From positions 1-64,000 of the forward strand of contig QKAU01000045.1 in the NCBI GenBank assembly GCA_003246265.1: DNA of 64,000 bases, written 5' to 3'. The stretch's first letter is position 1. Each line of letters opens with the position of its first letter. Below the pieces are notes generated by a model. The model did no database searches and was not told the DNA's origin. It worked only from the letters and a program-made list of their open reading frames with translations. Both the position numbers and the translations under genes were made by a program. Of the stretch, positions 1 to 10,400 are shown in pieces. This DNA is from Kiritimatiellales bacterium. Lineage in GTDB: Bacteria; Verrucomicrobiota; Kiritimatiellia; Kiritimatiellales; Pontiellaceae.

Positions 1-188
1 TCACCAACGGTTCGGCAAACAGTTGGTTCGCCGTCTACTCGAAGACCAATCTGCTGGATGGTTCATGGACGGCCAGACAGCGCGGTTTGAAGATCAATGC
101 GTCCGGCTACGGCGCGTTTACCAATGCGGCCATCCTTGGCCAGGAATTCTTCCAACTGATGCAGAGCGGGGCCCCGGAGGGGGAGTAG
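1..188 (+). CDS. C-terminal fragment of a secreted modular protein
   Basis: The window opens inside a gene. Frame 3 is open from base 3 to a TAG at 186-188 and encodes about 61 residues. The fragment has the pattern 'Y-S-K-T-N-L-L-D-G-S-W', then a G-Y-G-A-F-T-N segment and a 'Q-E-F-F-Q-L' ending. This is the kind of C-terminal beta-sandwich that closes many large exported proteins of Kiritimatiellota and Verrucomicrobia. The end of the 2234-residue protein at 22764-29468 has a comparable layout ('I-Y-T-I-L-M-A-T-N-L'). Function cannot be assigned because the body of the protein lies outside the window. The next gene starts 10 bases after the stop, so this fragment is probably part of the same degradation operon. 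Confidence 0.6.
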   Translation, partial: TNGSANSWFAVYSKTNLLDGSWTARQRGLKINASGYGAFTNAAILGQEFFQLMQSGAPEGE

Positions 189-198
189 GGTTTTAACA

Positions 199-1488
199 AT
201 GCGTCATCTTGAAGCAGATGGAACGGGAAGGGCGGATGAAATGACCCCATGCTATTCGATGGGTTGCGGAGACCGGTTCGGTCGGCAGGGCGAGGCCCAG
301 CTCTCCGCCTTTGTCGATGCCGCAAAGCTCGGTATCGATGTGGTGCCGGTCTGGAACAAGTCCCACCGCGAGCATACGACGGTGCACACGACGCCGGAGT
401 CCGTGCGGGCCGAGGCCGCCGCCGCGGTCCGGTCGCTGGGTTGGAACAAGCCCTATTTCGTGGATGCCGACCACATCTCGTTGAAGACGGTCGATGGATT
501 CATCGACGCCTCGGATTTCTTCACGCTGGATGTGGCGGAAAACATTGGCGAAAAGGCGTCGGACGAAGACCTCTCGGAATTTTTGGCAAAGACCGCCGCC
601 TTGTTCGGCCCCGTCCGGCTACCGGGCCTGGAGGTCGAGCTGGCCATCGACGGGGACCAAGCCAAGCGCGCGGCCGCAAAATACCTCTCGGCCGTGCAGC
701 AGGCCGGACGGATCCATCGCCATGTCGCCGGCCGGAAGAAGGGTCCGTTCATGGTCGAGGTCTCCATGGACGAAACCGACGAACCGCAGACGCCGGTCGA
801 GCTGCTGCTGATCCTGGCGATGATCGCGCAGGAAGGCATTCCGGTGGACACGATCGCACCGAAGTTCAGCGGCCGTTTCAACAAGGGCGTGGATTATGTC
901 GGCGACGTGGCGCTGTTTGCCCGGGAGTTCGAGCAGGATGTCGCGGTGCTGGCGCTGGCGCCAACGCTTTTCGGGCTGGAGAAGGTTCCCCGGTTGAGCG
1001 TGCATTCCGGCAGCGACAAGTTTGCGATCTATCCCATCATGAACCGCATTGTCCGCAAGCACGGCGCGGGCCTGCACGTCAAGACCGCGGGCACCACCTG
1101 GCTGGAGGAGGTCGTCGGCCTGGCCGAGGCCGGTGGTAGCGGATTGGCTGTAGCCAGGAAGATCTATGCCGCCGCCCATGGCCGCTACGGCGAGCTGGCC
1201 GCTCCCTACGCCTCGGTCATCGACATCGACCCCGAAAAGCTCCCGCCGGTCGCGGTGGTGGATGGATGGAGCAACGAACGGTTCGCCAATGCGCTGCGGC
1301 ACGACCCGTCCTGCCCGGACTACGATCCGGCCTTCCGGCAATTGATCCATGTGGCGTACAAGGTCGCCTACGAGCTGGGCGGGGAATACACCCGGGCGCT
1401 GGACGAGCATGCCGCGATCATCGGCCGGAACGTGGCCCATAACCTCCTGAACCGGCACATCCTGCCGATCTTCGGGAATGACGAGTAG
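199..1488 (+). CDS. uxaE: tagaturonate/fructuronate epimerase family protein (UxaE-like)
   Basis: This 429-residue cytoplasmic protein resembles the tagaturonate epimerase (UxaE) family, which interconverts tagaturonate and fructuronate in hexuronate catabolism. Visible hallmarks are 'SMGCGDRFG' near the N-terminus, 'PVWNKSHREH', 'YFVDADHI', 'DFFTLDVA', 'FSGRFNKGVDYVGD' and 'LSVHSGSDKF'; these Asp, His and Glu residues fit a metal-dependent sugar enzyme. The start is ambiguous. ATG 199 has AGGG 8 bases upstream. ATG 241 has AAGGG 8 bases upstream and gives the short leader before 'YSMG.GDRF' that I recall for this family, so 241 may be the true start. It is the only clearly cytoplasmic sugar-catabolic gene in the cluster and suggests that the target polymer yields a uronic acid. 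Its end overlaps the longest possible reading frame of the GH2 gene, but not that gene's probable start at 1502. Confidence 0.8.
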   Translation: MRHLEADGTGRADEMTPCYSMGCGDRFGRQGEAQLSAFVDAAKLGIDVVPVWNKSHREHTTVHTTPESVRAEAAAAVRSLGWNKPYFVDADHISLKTVDGFIDASDFFTLDVAENIGEKASDEDLSEFLAKTAALFGPVRLPGLEVELAIDGDQAKRAAAKYLSAVQQAGRIHRHVAGRKKGPFMVEVSMDETDEPQTPVELLLILAMIAQEGIPVDTIAPKFSGRFNKGVDYVGDVALFAREFEQDVAVLALAPTLFGLEKVPRLSVHSGSDKFAIYPIMNRIVRKHGAGLHVKTAGTTWLEEVVGLAEAGGSGLAVARKIYAAAHGRYGELAAPYASVIDIDPEKLPPVAVVDGWSNERFANALRHDPSCPDYDPAFRQLIHVAYKVAYELGGEYTRALDEHAAIIGRNVAHNLLNRHILPIFGNDE

Positions 1489-1501
1489 GAGCAGGTTGAT
1501 T

Positions 1502-4333
1502 ATGGAAATGAACAAGTCGTTCATGTTGATGGTGGCGCTCGTCGCGTTTGGCGCGGCCGTCCCGGCGTCTCGCGCCAACCTCGAGGCCGAGCGGTTCTAC
1601 CTTTCCGGCAAAGGCCCGTCCGATGCCGTCGAGTGGGACTTCCTCTGTTCCAAGGGCAGGAGGAGCGGCGAGTGGACGAAGATCCCGGTGCCGTCCAACT
1701 GGGAGCAGCACGGCTTCGGCAACTACAACTACGGCCACGACGATCCGGCGACCAAGCATGACGAAACCGGCACCTACCGCACCGTCTTCACGGTGCCCGA
1801 GGAGTGGAAGGACAAGCATGTGCGCCTCGTCTTCGAAGGCGCCATGACGGAGACCTCGGTCAAGATCAACGGCAAGCCCGTCGGCTTCCCGAACTATGGC
1901 GGGTATCTCCCGTTCCGGCACATCCTGGACGAGACCAACATCAAATACGGGAAGGAGAACGTGCTCGAGGTGCTGGTGAAGAAGAAGCCGGACAACGAGA
2001 GCGTCGACCTCGCCGAGCGCCAGGCCGACTACTGGGTTTTTGGCGGCATCTACCGTCCGGTCTATCTGGAAGTGCAGCCAAAGGAGTTCGTGAACCGCCT
2101 GGCGATCGATGCGAAGGCGGACGGGTCGCTGTGCCTCGATGTGTTTCCGCAGGTGCAGCACCAGACCAAATTCTGGCAAAAATTCCAGGTTTTCGTCGAC
2201 GAGGTGGTCGCCCAGGTGCAGACGCTCGATGGACAGGATGTCGGCCAGCCGATGTCGGCCCGGATCGATGCGGGCACCGGACGCATTCGTTTGGAGGGAA
2301 AGATCAAGGATTCCCGGCCGTGGTCGCCGGAGCATCCCAACCTCTACCAGCTAAAGGTGGTCCTGAAGCGCGAGGGCGCGCCCCTTTCGGAGCACATCGA
2401 GCGCTTTGGATTCCGCACGTTCGAACGGCGTCCGCAGGACGGGCTCTACCTGAACGGAAGGAAGCTTCTGATCCAAGGGGTCAACCGCAACGTCTTCGAT
2501 CCCCGGCATGGCCGTGCGGTGGACGCGGAGAAGGATTGGGCGGATGCGCGCGCCATCAAGGCGATGAACGTCAACCTCGTTCGCTCGCACCTGCCGCCGG
2601 GCCCGGAGTTCATGAAGGCCTGCGACGAACTGGGCCTGCTGGTGATCACGGAGTTGTGCAACTGGCACGAACCGTCCATCGACACGCCCATCGCGCGCAA
2701 CCTCGTCTACGAGCTGGTGGCCCTCTACCAGAACCACCCTTCGGTCATCCTCTGGGCCAACGGCAACGAGAACGGGTTCAACCTCGAAGTGGACGAACTC
2801 TATCCGCTCTTCGACCTGCAAAGCCGTCCCGTGCTCCATCCCTGGGCCTATTTCGACGGAATCAACACCTACCACTATCCCGACTGGAAGGCGCTCCACG
2901 AGCAGCTCTCCAAGCCGGTCATCTATCTGCCGACCGAATTCCTGCACGGCTTGTACGATGGCGGCCATGGCGCTGGCATGGAGGACTACTGGAGCGAAAT
3001 GCGCGAGACGCCGACCTGCGCGGGCGGCGTGCTCTGGTGCTGGTCGGACGACGCGATCGAACGTACCGACATGGACGGGAAGCTCGACACCTTCGGCAAC
3101 AAGTCGGCCGACGGGGTCGTCGGCCCCCATGGGGAAAAGGAAGCCAGCTACTTCACCGTCCGCCAAATCTGGTCGCCGGTGCAGATCAATCTCGATGCGC
3201 TTCCGGCGGGTTTCAACGGCAAGCTTCCGATCGAAAACCGCTACGGCGAAACGACCCTGGATGAATGCTCCTTCGAATGGAAGCTGGTGGATTTTTCCCC
3301 GCCCTTCGCCGAAAAGGCCGGAACCGCGATCCGGGCGCAAGGACGCCTGGCCGGACCGAAGGTAAAACCCGGCAAGGGCGGTACGCTCAACCTTCCGCTT
3401 CCCCGCGAATGGAAAAACGCGGGTGCGCTGGAACTGAAGGCCTTCAGCCGGACGGGCACCGAACTCGCCGGCTGGTCGTGGCCGATCGATTCCAAAATCG
3501 ATCGCTCCGAGGAGAATGACGAGGTCCGGCAGGCGGATGGAAATCCATTCAAGGTGACCGTGGGAAAAACCGTTTGGACGTTCTCGCCGGAGACCGGTCA
3601 GCTGCTCGGATGCACGGTCGACGGCAAGGCTGCCGGTATCGGAACGGGACCGGTGCTCTATGCGGGAACGCTGGACAAGGCGCTGGTGTTTTCCAACGCG
3701 TGGAAAGCCACCGCATCGAAACAGGGCGACCGCGTGGTCATCGAGGCGGAGAGTCCGTCGAGCGGGGCATCGGTCAAATGGCTGGTATCGCCGGACGGTT
3801 CGGCTGCTTTAAATTATCGGTTTGCCCCGCCTGCCGAGGCGCTGGCGTACTGTGCCGTCGGCTTCGATCTCGACGAGGCGGACGTGGTTTCCAAGCGCTG
3901 GCTGGGCCAGGGGCCGCATCGCATCTGGGGCAACCGGTTGAAGGGGCCGCAATTTGGACTTTGGGAAAACGGATACAACGACCACATCACCGGCATGGAC
4001 TGGGGCAAGCCGGAGTTCAAGGGCATCTTTGGAAATGTGGAGTGGATGGAGATCGGCCTCAAATCGGGAGCCACAGTACTGGTGGATACCGAACCCGGAG
4101 CCGCGGTGGGCGTGCTGCGACCCCGCAATGCGGACGAAACCCGCAACGAGAAGAACCACATCGGTCCCGTGCACGCGTGGTGGCATTATCCCGAGGCCGG
4201 CGGGCTGCACCTGTTCCACAAGCTTCCGGGCGTGGGAACCAAGTTTGCCAATGCGCACGAGCTCGGTCCGCAGGGCGAACCGGGCGTGCTGAAGGGGCCG
4301 GTTGCCGGCCACGTCGTGTTCCACATGCGATAA
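1502..4333 (+). CDS. GH2 family glycoside hydrolase (beta-galactosidase/beta-glucuronidase type), secreted
   Basis: The protein has 943 residues. ATG 1502 is preferred over 1478 because AGGAG lies 10 bases upstream and the first residues then form a signal peptide (KSFMLMVALVAFGAAVPASRA). Order of parts: an N-terminal sugar-binding jelly roll with 'VPSNWEQHGFGNYNY', an Ig-like sandwich, and a TIM barrel starting near 'LLIQGVNRN'. The barrel carries 'RSHLPPGPEFMKACDELGL' and 'WANGNENGF', with Glu423 the likely acid/base. 'LPTEFLHG' holds Glu479, the likely nucleophile. Beta-sandwich modules follow. GH2 enzymes release terminal beta-linked galactose, glucuronate, mannose and other sugars; the exact substrate cannot be read from sequence. 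The sulfatase neighbours suggest it trims desulfated oligosaccharides outside the cytoplasm. Confidence 0.88.
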   Translation: MEMNKSFMLMVALVAFGAAVPASRANLEAERFYLSGKGPSDAVEWDFLCSKGRRSGEWTKIPVPSNWEQHGFGNYNYGHDDPATKHDETGTYRTVFTVPEEWKDKHVRLVFEGAMTETSVKINGKPVGFPNYGGYLPFRHILDETNIKYGKENVLEVLVKKKPDNESVDLAERQADYWVFGGIYRPVYLEVQPKEFVNRLAIDAKADGSLCLDVFPQVQHQTKFWQKFQVFVDEVVAQVQTLDGQDVGQPMSARIDAGTGRIRLEGKIKDSRPWSPEHPNLYQLKVVLKREGAPLSEHIERFGFRTFERRPQDGLYLNGRKLLIQGVNRNVFDPRHGRAVDAEKDWADARAIKAMNVNLVRSHLPPGPEFMKACDELGLLVITELCNWHEPSIDTPIARNLVYELVALYQNHPSVILWANGNENGFNLEVDELYPLFDLQSRPVLHPWAYFDGINTYHYPDWKALHEQLSKPVIYLPTEFLHGLYDGGHGAGMEDYWSEMRETPTCAGGVLWCWSDDAIERTDMDGKLDTFGNKSADGVVGPHGEKEASYFTVRQIWSPVQINLDALPAGFNGKLPIENRYGETTLDECSFEWKLVDFSPPFAEKAGTAIRAQGRLAGPKVKPGKGGTLNLPLPREWKNAGALELKAFSRTGTELAGWSWPIDSKIDRSEENDEVRQADGNPFKVTVGKTVWTFSPETGQLLGCTVDGKAAGIGTGPVLYAGTLDKALVFSNAWKATASKQGDRVVIEAESPSSGASVKWLVSPDGSAALNYRFAPPAEALAYCAVGFDLDEADVVSKRWLGQGPHRIWGNRLKGPQFGLWENGYNDHITGMDWGKPEFKGIFGNVEWMEIGLKSGATVLVDTEPGAAVGVLRPRNADETRNEKNHIGPVHAWWHYPEAGGLHLFHKLPGVGTKFANAHELGPQGEPGVLKGPVAGHVVFHMR

Positions 4334-4349
4334 TGGAGTTGGAGGATCT

Positions 4350-5993
4350 ATGAAGCAGTCTGTTTTCTTATCCATCTGCGCCTTGATGGGCACCCTGCAT
4401 CCGGATTCCGTGGAAGGGCGGCGGCCGAACGTGGTGATCTTCTACACGGACGACCAGCCGACGGATTCGTTCGGCTTCATCCGCGGGAAGGCGCATACGC
4501 CGAACATCGATCGGTTGGCGAAGGAGGGGACCTACTTCTCCAACGCGTATGCCACCAGCAGCGTCTGTTCACCCAGCCGCTATTCCGCGCTGACCGGGCA
4601 GTACGCAAGTCGTTGCCCGACGAAGGAGTTCAGTCGAAGCACCAGCGCCGAAGGCGTAACCAAGGTGTTGTGGAACATGGGCATTGCCGATGACCAGTGG
4701 AACTTTCCGCGCGTGATGCGGCAGAACGGCTACAAGACCGGCATGGTAGGCAAGTGGCATGTCGGCTTGAACGGCAAGTTCGGGCATCGCAAGGAGGTGC
4801 CGGGAACCGATCCGGCGGATCCTGCGGTGAAGGAGGTGCTCCGCTTCAATCAGGAGCTCTACTGCAAGGATATCGCGGAAAACGGTTTCGACTATGTCGG
4901 CGCGGCCTATGCGGGAAACCCGGATGACGACAAGAACCTCGTGAAGACCGGGTGCAACGTCCATGCGCCGGAGTGGCAGACGCAGCATGCGCTGGAATTC
5001 ATCGAGAAGTACAAGGATGAACCGTTCGTGCTCTATTTTGCGACCACGCTGCTGCACGTGCCGGACTGCACCGGGGACTTGCAGAAGGATCCTCGCCTGA
5101 CGCCGCTCGGGCTGCTGGACGAGCCGATCGCCGGCGTGCTGCCTCCCCGCGAGGATGTGATCCGCCGCGCAAAGGCCGCCGGCGTCGAGGAGGGGCGGTT
5201 GGGCAAGCTCATTGCGGCGACCTGGCTCGACGATGTGGTCGGTACCGTGCAAGGCAAGCTGAAGGAGCTGGGGCTCGATGACCATACGCTGATCCTCTAT
5301 TTCAACGACAACAACACGGATGACCACGGCAAAGGCTCCTGCTACCAGGGCGGCGCGCATGTGCCGATGATGGCCTACCTGCCGGGCGTCGTGAAGCCGG
5401 GCGAGCGCAAGGAACTGGTGGCGAACATCGATATTGCACCCACCCTCTTCGATTGGTGCGGGGTGGTGCCGCCCAAGGACATGCAGATGGACGGCGCGAG
5501 CCTCATGCCCCTGCTGCGGGGCGAAAAGGTCGCCGACTGGCGTGGCATGATCTATCTGGAAATCGGCCTGACCCGCGCGGTCGTCACCGATGACGGCTTC
5601 AAGTACCTGGCCTTCCGCGTCCCGGAAAGCTACACCGCCCGCCCGCTGGAGGAGCGGATGGAGGAGCACCGCAAATGCATGGAGGAAATCTACAGGCGGC
5701 ATCCTTGGACCAAGGGCAAGTGGACGCTCGATCCCGAGGCGAAATACCTGCAGATGGGCATGGCGCCGGGCGGCGATGCCATGGAGCGGTTCCAGCTTAT
5801 GGACCATCCGCCCTTCGAGCAGCACTACTTCGATCCGGACCAGCTCTTCGACCTCAACCGCGATCCGCGCGAAACCACCAATCTGGCGAACAATCCCGAG
5901 TACCGGGCGAAGCTGGAGCAGATGCAGAAGAAACTGGAATCCCTGTTGGCCGATGTGCCGGGAACCTTTGCCGATCTGAAACCCGAGGAATAA
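4350..5993 (+). CDS. S1 family sulfatase, exported
   Basis: This is a 547-residue type I sulfatase. ATG 4350 has GGAGG 4-8 bases upstream, 16 bases after the GH2 stop, and gives a plausible signal peptide (KQSVFLSICALMGTLHP). The metal-binding start is 'FYTDDQPTDSFGF'. The formylglycine motif is 'VCSPSRYSALTG' with Cys73 as the residue to be oxidised. 'GKWHVG' and the late 'FNDNNTDDHG' supply further active-site positions. S1 enzymes hydrolyse sulfate esters and need a maturation enzyme (anSME or FGE), which is not in this window. The C-terminal quarter is long, with 'DPDQLFDLNRDPRETTNLA', the typical S1 subdomain. Regiospecificity (2-, 4- or 6-O-sulfate) cannot be assigned by eye. Confidence 0.92.
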   Translation: MKQSVFLSICALMGTLHPDSVEGRRPNVVIFYTDDQPTDSFGFIRGKAHTPNIDRLAKEGTYFSNAYATSSVCSPSRYSALTGQYASRCPTKEFSRSTSAEGVTKVLWNMGIADDQWNFPRVMRQNGYKTGMVGKWHVGLNGKFGHRKEVPGTDPADPAVKEVLRFNQELYCKDIAENGFDYVGAAYAGNPDDDKNLVKTGCNVHAPEWQTQHALEFIEKYKDEPFVLYFATTLLHVPDCTGDLQKDPRLTPLGLLDEPIAGVLPPREDVIRRAKAAGVEEGRLGKLIAATWLDDVVGTVQGKLKELGLDDHTLILYFNDNNTDDHGKGSCYQGGAHVPMMAYLPGVVKPGERKELVANIDIAPTLFDWCGVVPPKDMQMDGASLMPLLRGEKVADWRGMIYLEIGLTRAVVTDDGFKYLAFRVPESYTARPLEERMEEHRKCMEEIYRRHPWTKGKWTLDPEAKYLQMGMAPGGDAMERFQLMDHPPFEQHYFDPDQLFDLNRDPRETTNLANNPEYRAKLEQMQKKLESLLADVPGTFADLKPEE

Positions 5994-6001
5994 CCGAAGT
6001 C

Positions 6002-7441
6002 ATGAATAAGAGTAAACAATTGATCAGCTCCCTGCTGCTCCTGCTTCCCGTCGCTACCGCGATGGGCGGCAAGCGGCCCAACGTGTTGCTTGTCGTGTAC
6101 GACGACTTGCGGCCGGAGATCGGCGCCTACGGTGCGGCGGAGGCCATCACCCCGAACATCGACCAGCTGGCGGCGGAAGGCACGCGGTTCGACAACGCCT
6201 ATGTGAACTATCCGCTGTGCCTGCCGTCGCGCGCGTCGTTGCTGACGGGCCTGCGCTTCGACAACAGCAATTTCGCCAAGGTCGAAAAGCAGGACGGCAA
6301 GGACGCCCTTTATCATGCCATGCTGGCCATGCAGACCACGTGGCCCCAGGTGCTGCACGACGCAGGCTACTGGACCGCCACCCGGGGCAAGCTCTACCAC
6401 GGCAATGTGCCGAAACTGGACAAGGGGGCATGGGATGTCGCCGGCTACTGCTACGGCGATCCGGGGCCCTACACCTTGAGTGATGGCTTGTGGGATAAAA
6501 TCGTCGACAAGGGGGGCGTGAAGGAACACGTGGACAAGCTCCTTGCGAAAGAGCAAGGCCCCGGACTCGTCGCCTACCTTTCGGTCGATTGCGGGGACAG
6601 CCAGCTCAATGACGGCGCCGTGGCCGACGACGTGGTGGACTACCTGCTCAACCAGCGCGACAAGGCGAAGCCCTTCTTCATCACCGCGGGCTTCAGCCGC
6701 CCGCACCTCCCGTGGATCGCGCCGAAAAAATACTTCGACCTCTATCCGGAGGATGCCGGCGAACTCGCACCCGTGCCGGATGGGGTGGGCCGGGAGATTC
6801 CCCGGAAGGACCAGCGGCCGATCAGCTCCAACCTGTGGAACGAAGGACTGAGCGACCAGGAGGCCAAGCGGTTGAAGCGGGCCTACATGGCGACGACCTC
6901 CTACGCCGATGCCCAGATGGGACGGATCATCGAGACGCTCAAGCAGGCGGGGGAATACGACAACACCATCATCGTGCTGTGGGGCGACCACGGCTATCAT
7001 CTTTCGGAACACGGATTGTGGCAGAAGAACCGCGACTACCGGGTTGCGCTGCGCTGCCCGCTGATCATCAAGGCTCCCGGCATGAAGGGCGGTCAGAGCA
7101 CCCGGGGCGTCGTCCAGAACCTGGACATCTACCCGACGGTTCTCGCACTGGCGGGTGTGGAAAAGCCCGCCGATGTCGTGTTGCATGGCCGGGACCTTTC
7201 GCCGCTGCTGAAGAATCCGGAGGCCCCGTGGGACCATGTCGCCCACGTCTCCTGCGTGGGCCGCCATGGCATCGTCACCGACCGGTACCGGTTCACCGAT
7301 TTCGGCAAAGGCGCCTACGAGCTGTACGATGCCAAGACGGATCCCGGCGAGTGGATCAACCTTGCTGGCAATCCGGAACATGCCGGGCAGATAGAAGTTT
7401 TCAAGAAACAGCTGAAAGACGCGGTTTGGAATAGGAAATAG
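6002..7441 (+). CDS. S1 sulfatase, iduronate-2-sulfatase-like
   Basis: The protein has 479 residues. It starts at ATG 6002, eight bases after the preceding sulfatase stop, and has a signal peptide ([19 protein letters not shown]). The core begins '[19 protein letters not shown]' and the formylglycine motif is '[12 protein letters not shown]' with Cys73. The sequences '[13 protein letters not shown]' and '[13 protein letters not shown]' are characteristic of the iduronate-2-sulfatase-like branch of S1 sulfatases. In that branch the substrate is often a 2-O-sulfated sugar, but marine relatives act on other sulfated polysaccharides, so the substrate stays open. It belongs to the same operon as its neighbours and overlaps the ribosome-binding region of the next gene. 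Confidence 0.92.
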   Translation: MNKSKQLISSLLLLLPVATAMGGKRPNVLLVVYDDLRPEIGAYGAAEAITPNIDQLAAEGTRFDNAYVNYPLCLPSRASLLTGLRFDNSNFAKVEKQDGKDALYHAMLAMQTTWPQVLHDAGYWTATRGKLYHGNVPKLDKGAWDVAGYCYGDPGPYTLSDGLWDKIVDKGGVKEHVDKLLAKEQGPGLVAYLSVDCGDSQLNDGAVADDVVDYLLNQRDKAKPFFITAGFSRPHLPWIAPKKYFDLYPEDAGELAPVPDGVGREIPRKDQRPISSNLWNEGLSDQEAKRLKRAYMATTSYADAQMGRIIETLKQAGEYDNTIIVLWGDHGYHLSEHGLWQKNRDYRVALRCPLIIKAPGMKGGQSTRGVVQNLDIYPTVLALAGVEKPADVVLHGRDLSPLLKNPEAPWDHVAHVSCVGRHGIVTDRYRFTDFGKGAYELYDAKTDPGEWINLAGNPEHAGQIEVFKKQLKDAVWNRK

Positions 7442-7451
7442 GGAGATTGCC

Positions 7452-10400
7452 ATGAAATCCACAGGGTATATTTGTTTGGGTGCGTTGCTTTGCGCAAGCC
7501 TGGTCCATGCGGCCCCCATGGCCTGCTGGAACTTCGACGACGGAACCGGCAACACGGTTTCCGATATTTCCGGGAACGGCCACCATGGAACGGGGACGGA
7601 GCTGGAATGGGTGCAAGGGGCGGTCAATTCCGCCGCGCAGCTGGACGGACAGGGCGGCATCGATGCCGGCGACGGCGGAAGCCTCGATGCCGGCAATGCC
7701 ATCACGTTGCAGGCGTGGATCTGTCCATGGAAACCGCAGTCTGGAAATAGTCCTTCCATCATCGGCAAGGAGGGTGCCTATGTGCTCGGCCTGTCGCCCG
7801 GCCAGTCGCTGGCGCTGACCTTGTGGCTCGACGGGAAAAAACAGGTCTTTGAGTCGAAGCGCAAGGGATGGGAGGATGGGGCGTGGCATCATGTCGCCGC
7901 GACCTACGACGGCTCCGCGGTTTGCCTCTATGTGGACGGCGGCTTGGATTCGACGGTTCCGGCGAAGGGTCGCATCGCAAAAAGCGCGGCCCCTTGCGTT
8001 CTCGGGGGCGGTTTTGGCGGAGCCCTGGATGAAATCTGCATCGATTCGGCGGCCCTGGATTCGCGAGTGATCGCCCTGGCCTGCTACGAAGGGAACTACC
8101 AGATGGCCCGCATCGACAACCGCTTCACCGATTTCTACGAAAAGATCCAGAAGCGCGGTGCGGAACCGCGGGTCCCCGGCGCGTTGTGGATCGATGCCGA
8201 GGATTTCGACGACTACGGCGGCTGGTGGATGGATACGCAGTTCGTTCCGCAGATGGGCTCGCCCTATCTGATCGCGGCGGGCATCGGCAAGCCGGTTGGA
8301 AACGCCAAGACCACCGTGAAGATTCCGGATGCCGGAACCTATCGCCTCTGGGTGCGCAACAAGAACTGGCTGGCCGAAGGGCAGGCGCCGGGACGGTTTG
8401 CCGTATCCGTGAACGGAGTGAAATCCGAAACGGTTTTCGGCACGCGCGAGCAACGCGCATGGGTCTGGCAGGACGGCGGCGTGTTCAAGCTCGAAAAGGG
8501 AGCGGTCCAGCTTGAGCTGGAGGACCTGACCGGCTACTACGGCCGGTGCGATGCGCTCATCCTGACGAAGGACCTCGGCTTTGACCCGAAGCAGGAACAG
8601 AAGGACTATCTGCCCATGCGCGAGCGGTTCGTCGGAACCGTTCCCATGACGGAGATGGGACACTTCGACTTCATCGTGGTCGGGGGCGGCGTCGCCGGCT
8701 GCAACGCGGCGATCGCGGCGGCGCGCGGCGGGGCCAAGGTCGCCCTGATCCAGAACCGCCCGATGGTCGGCGGAAACAACAGCTCCGAAATGGGCGTGCC
8801 GGTTTCGGGCGGCTCCAGCAGCGGACGGGGGCGCGAAACCGGGCTGAACGAGGAGATCGGCCGAATCCACGCCTTCAACTATTTGAGCAAGTGGGCCTCC
8901 GGCGCCGAGCTGGCGATCGCCAACGAAACGAACATCACCCTGTTCCTGAACACGAACGTATTCGAGGCGGAAACCGACGCGGACAAGCGCATCGTGGCGG
9001 TGAAGGCTTTCGACATGGTCGACGGCCACCATACCCGCTACACGGCGGACCTCTTCGCCGACTGCACCGGCGACGGATGGTTGGGCTACTATGCCGGGGC
9101 CGAATGGATGCTCGGGCGCGAATCGAAGGAGACCTTCGGTGAAAGCAATGCCAAGGATGTCGCCGACCAGATCACCATGAGCGGTTCGCTCATGCAGAAT
9201 ACCGTCCTGGGATTCAAGGCCATCGACATGGGCAAGCCGACCCCTTTCGATGCGCCGGAATGGGTGTATGATCTGAGCAACAGCGCCGAAGGCTATCCCA
9301 AACGTCCCAACTTCGAGCATGGTATCCACGCCGGAAACTGGTGGACCGAAAACCACGGGCGCAATGACGACCTGTGGGATCCGGAATGGGCGCGTGACGA
9401 CCTGATCCTTGTGAGCCTTTCCTACTACAACTGGATCAAAAACTTCTCCGGCCTCGCCGAGAAGGCAAAAAATTTCCAGCTCCGGTTTATCCCGATCACC
9501 AATGCAAAACGCGAAACCCGCCGGTTGGTTGGCGACCACATCCTCATCGAGCAGGACATGGTCAACCGCGTGGTCTTTCCCGACCGGGTGGGCTATTTCG
9601 TCTGGAAGCTGGACATCCACCATCCGCTCGGCATCTTCTCGGCGGAAAGCCCGTACGACTTCGAGACCAACTTTTCGCCCGCCAGCATGCCGTACCGCAT
9701 CCTCTACTCGAAGAACATCCCCAACCTCTTCATGGCCGGGCGCGATGTCTCCGTCTCGCATGTGGCGCTGGGTACCGCGCGCGTGCAGGGCACGACCGGA
9801 ATGATGGGGCAGGTCGTGGGAACCGCGGCGGCGATGTGCAAACGGTACGGCACGACGCCGCGCGGAATCTACGAAGCGCACATCCCGGAACTCCAGCAGA
9901 AGCTGCTGAAGGACGACGTGGTGATCCTTCATCTGCGCAACGAGGATCCGGGTGATCTGGCGCGCACGGCCAAGGCGACCGCATCCAGCACCGGCGGCGG
10001 CCGAATGTTCGGCGAGGAACAGGTGAAGGAAAACGGCGACATGCACTACCTGAACGTCGAGCGGGCCATGATGTTCCGGCGCGGGGCGTCGCCGCACATC
10101 GGAAAGCTTTCGCTACTGCTGGTTTCGGTCGGCAAGAAGGATGTCGAGGTGGTGGTGACCGTGCGGGGCGCGAAAAAGATGGACGACTATTCCTCGACGG
10201 CCGACCTTGCCGTCAGAACCGTGAACGTCCCGGCAGGCAACGCCGACTGGATCGAGGTCGACATCGATTGCGACGTGCCGTCCGAATATGCCTGGTTCAG
10301 CCTATCCAAGGCCGACGGGGTGGCCTGGAACCTGATGGATACCGGTCCGGACGGGGCCGGCTCGGCCTTCCGGGATGGACAGAAGGGGTGGCGCCCGAAC

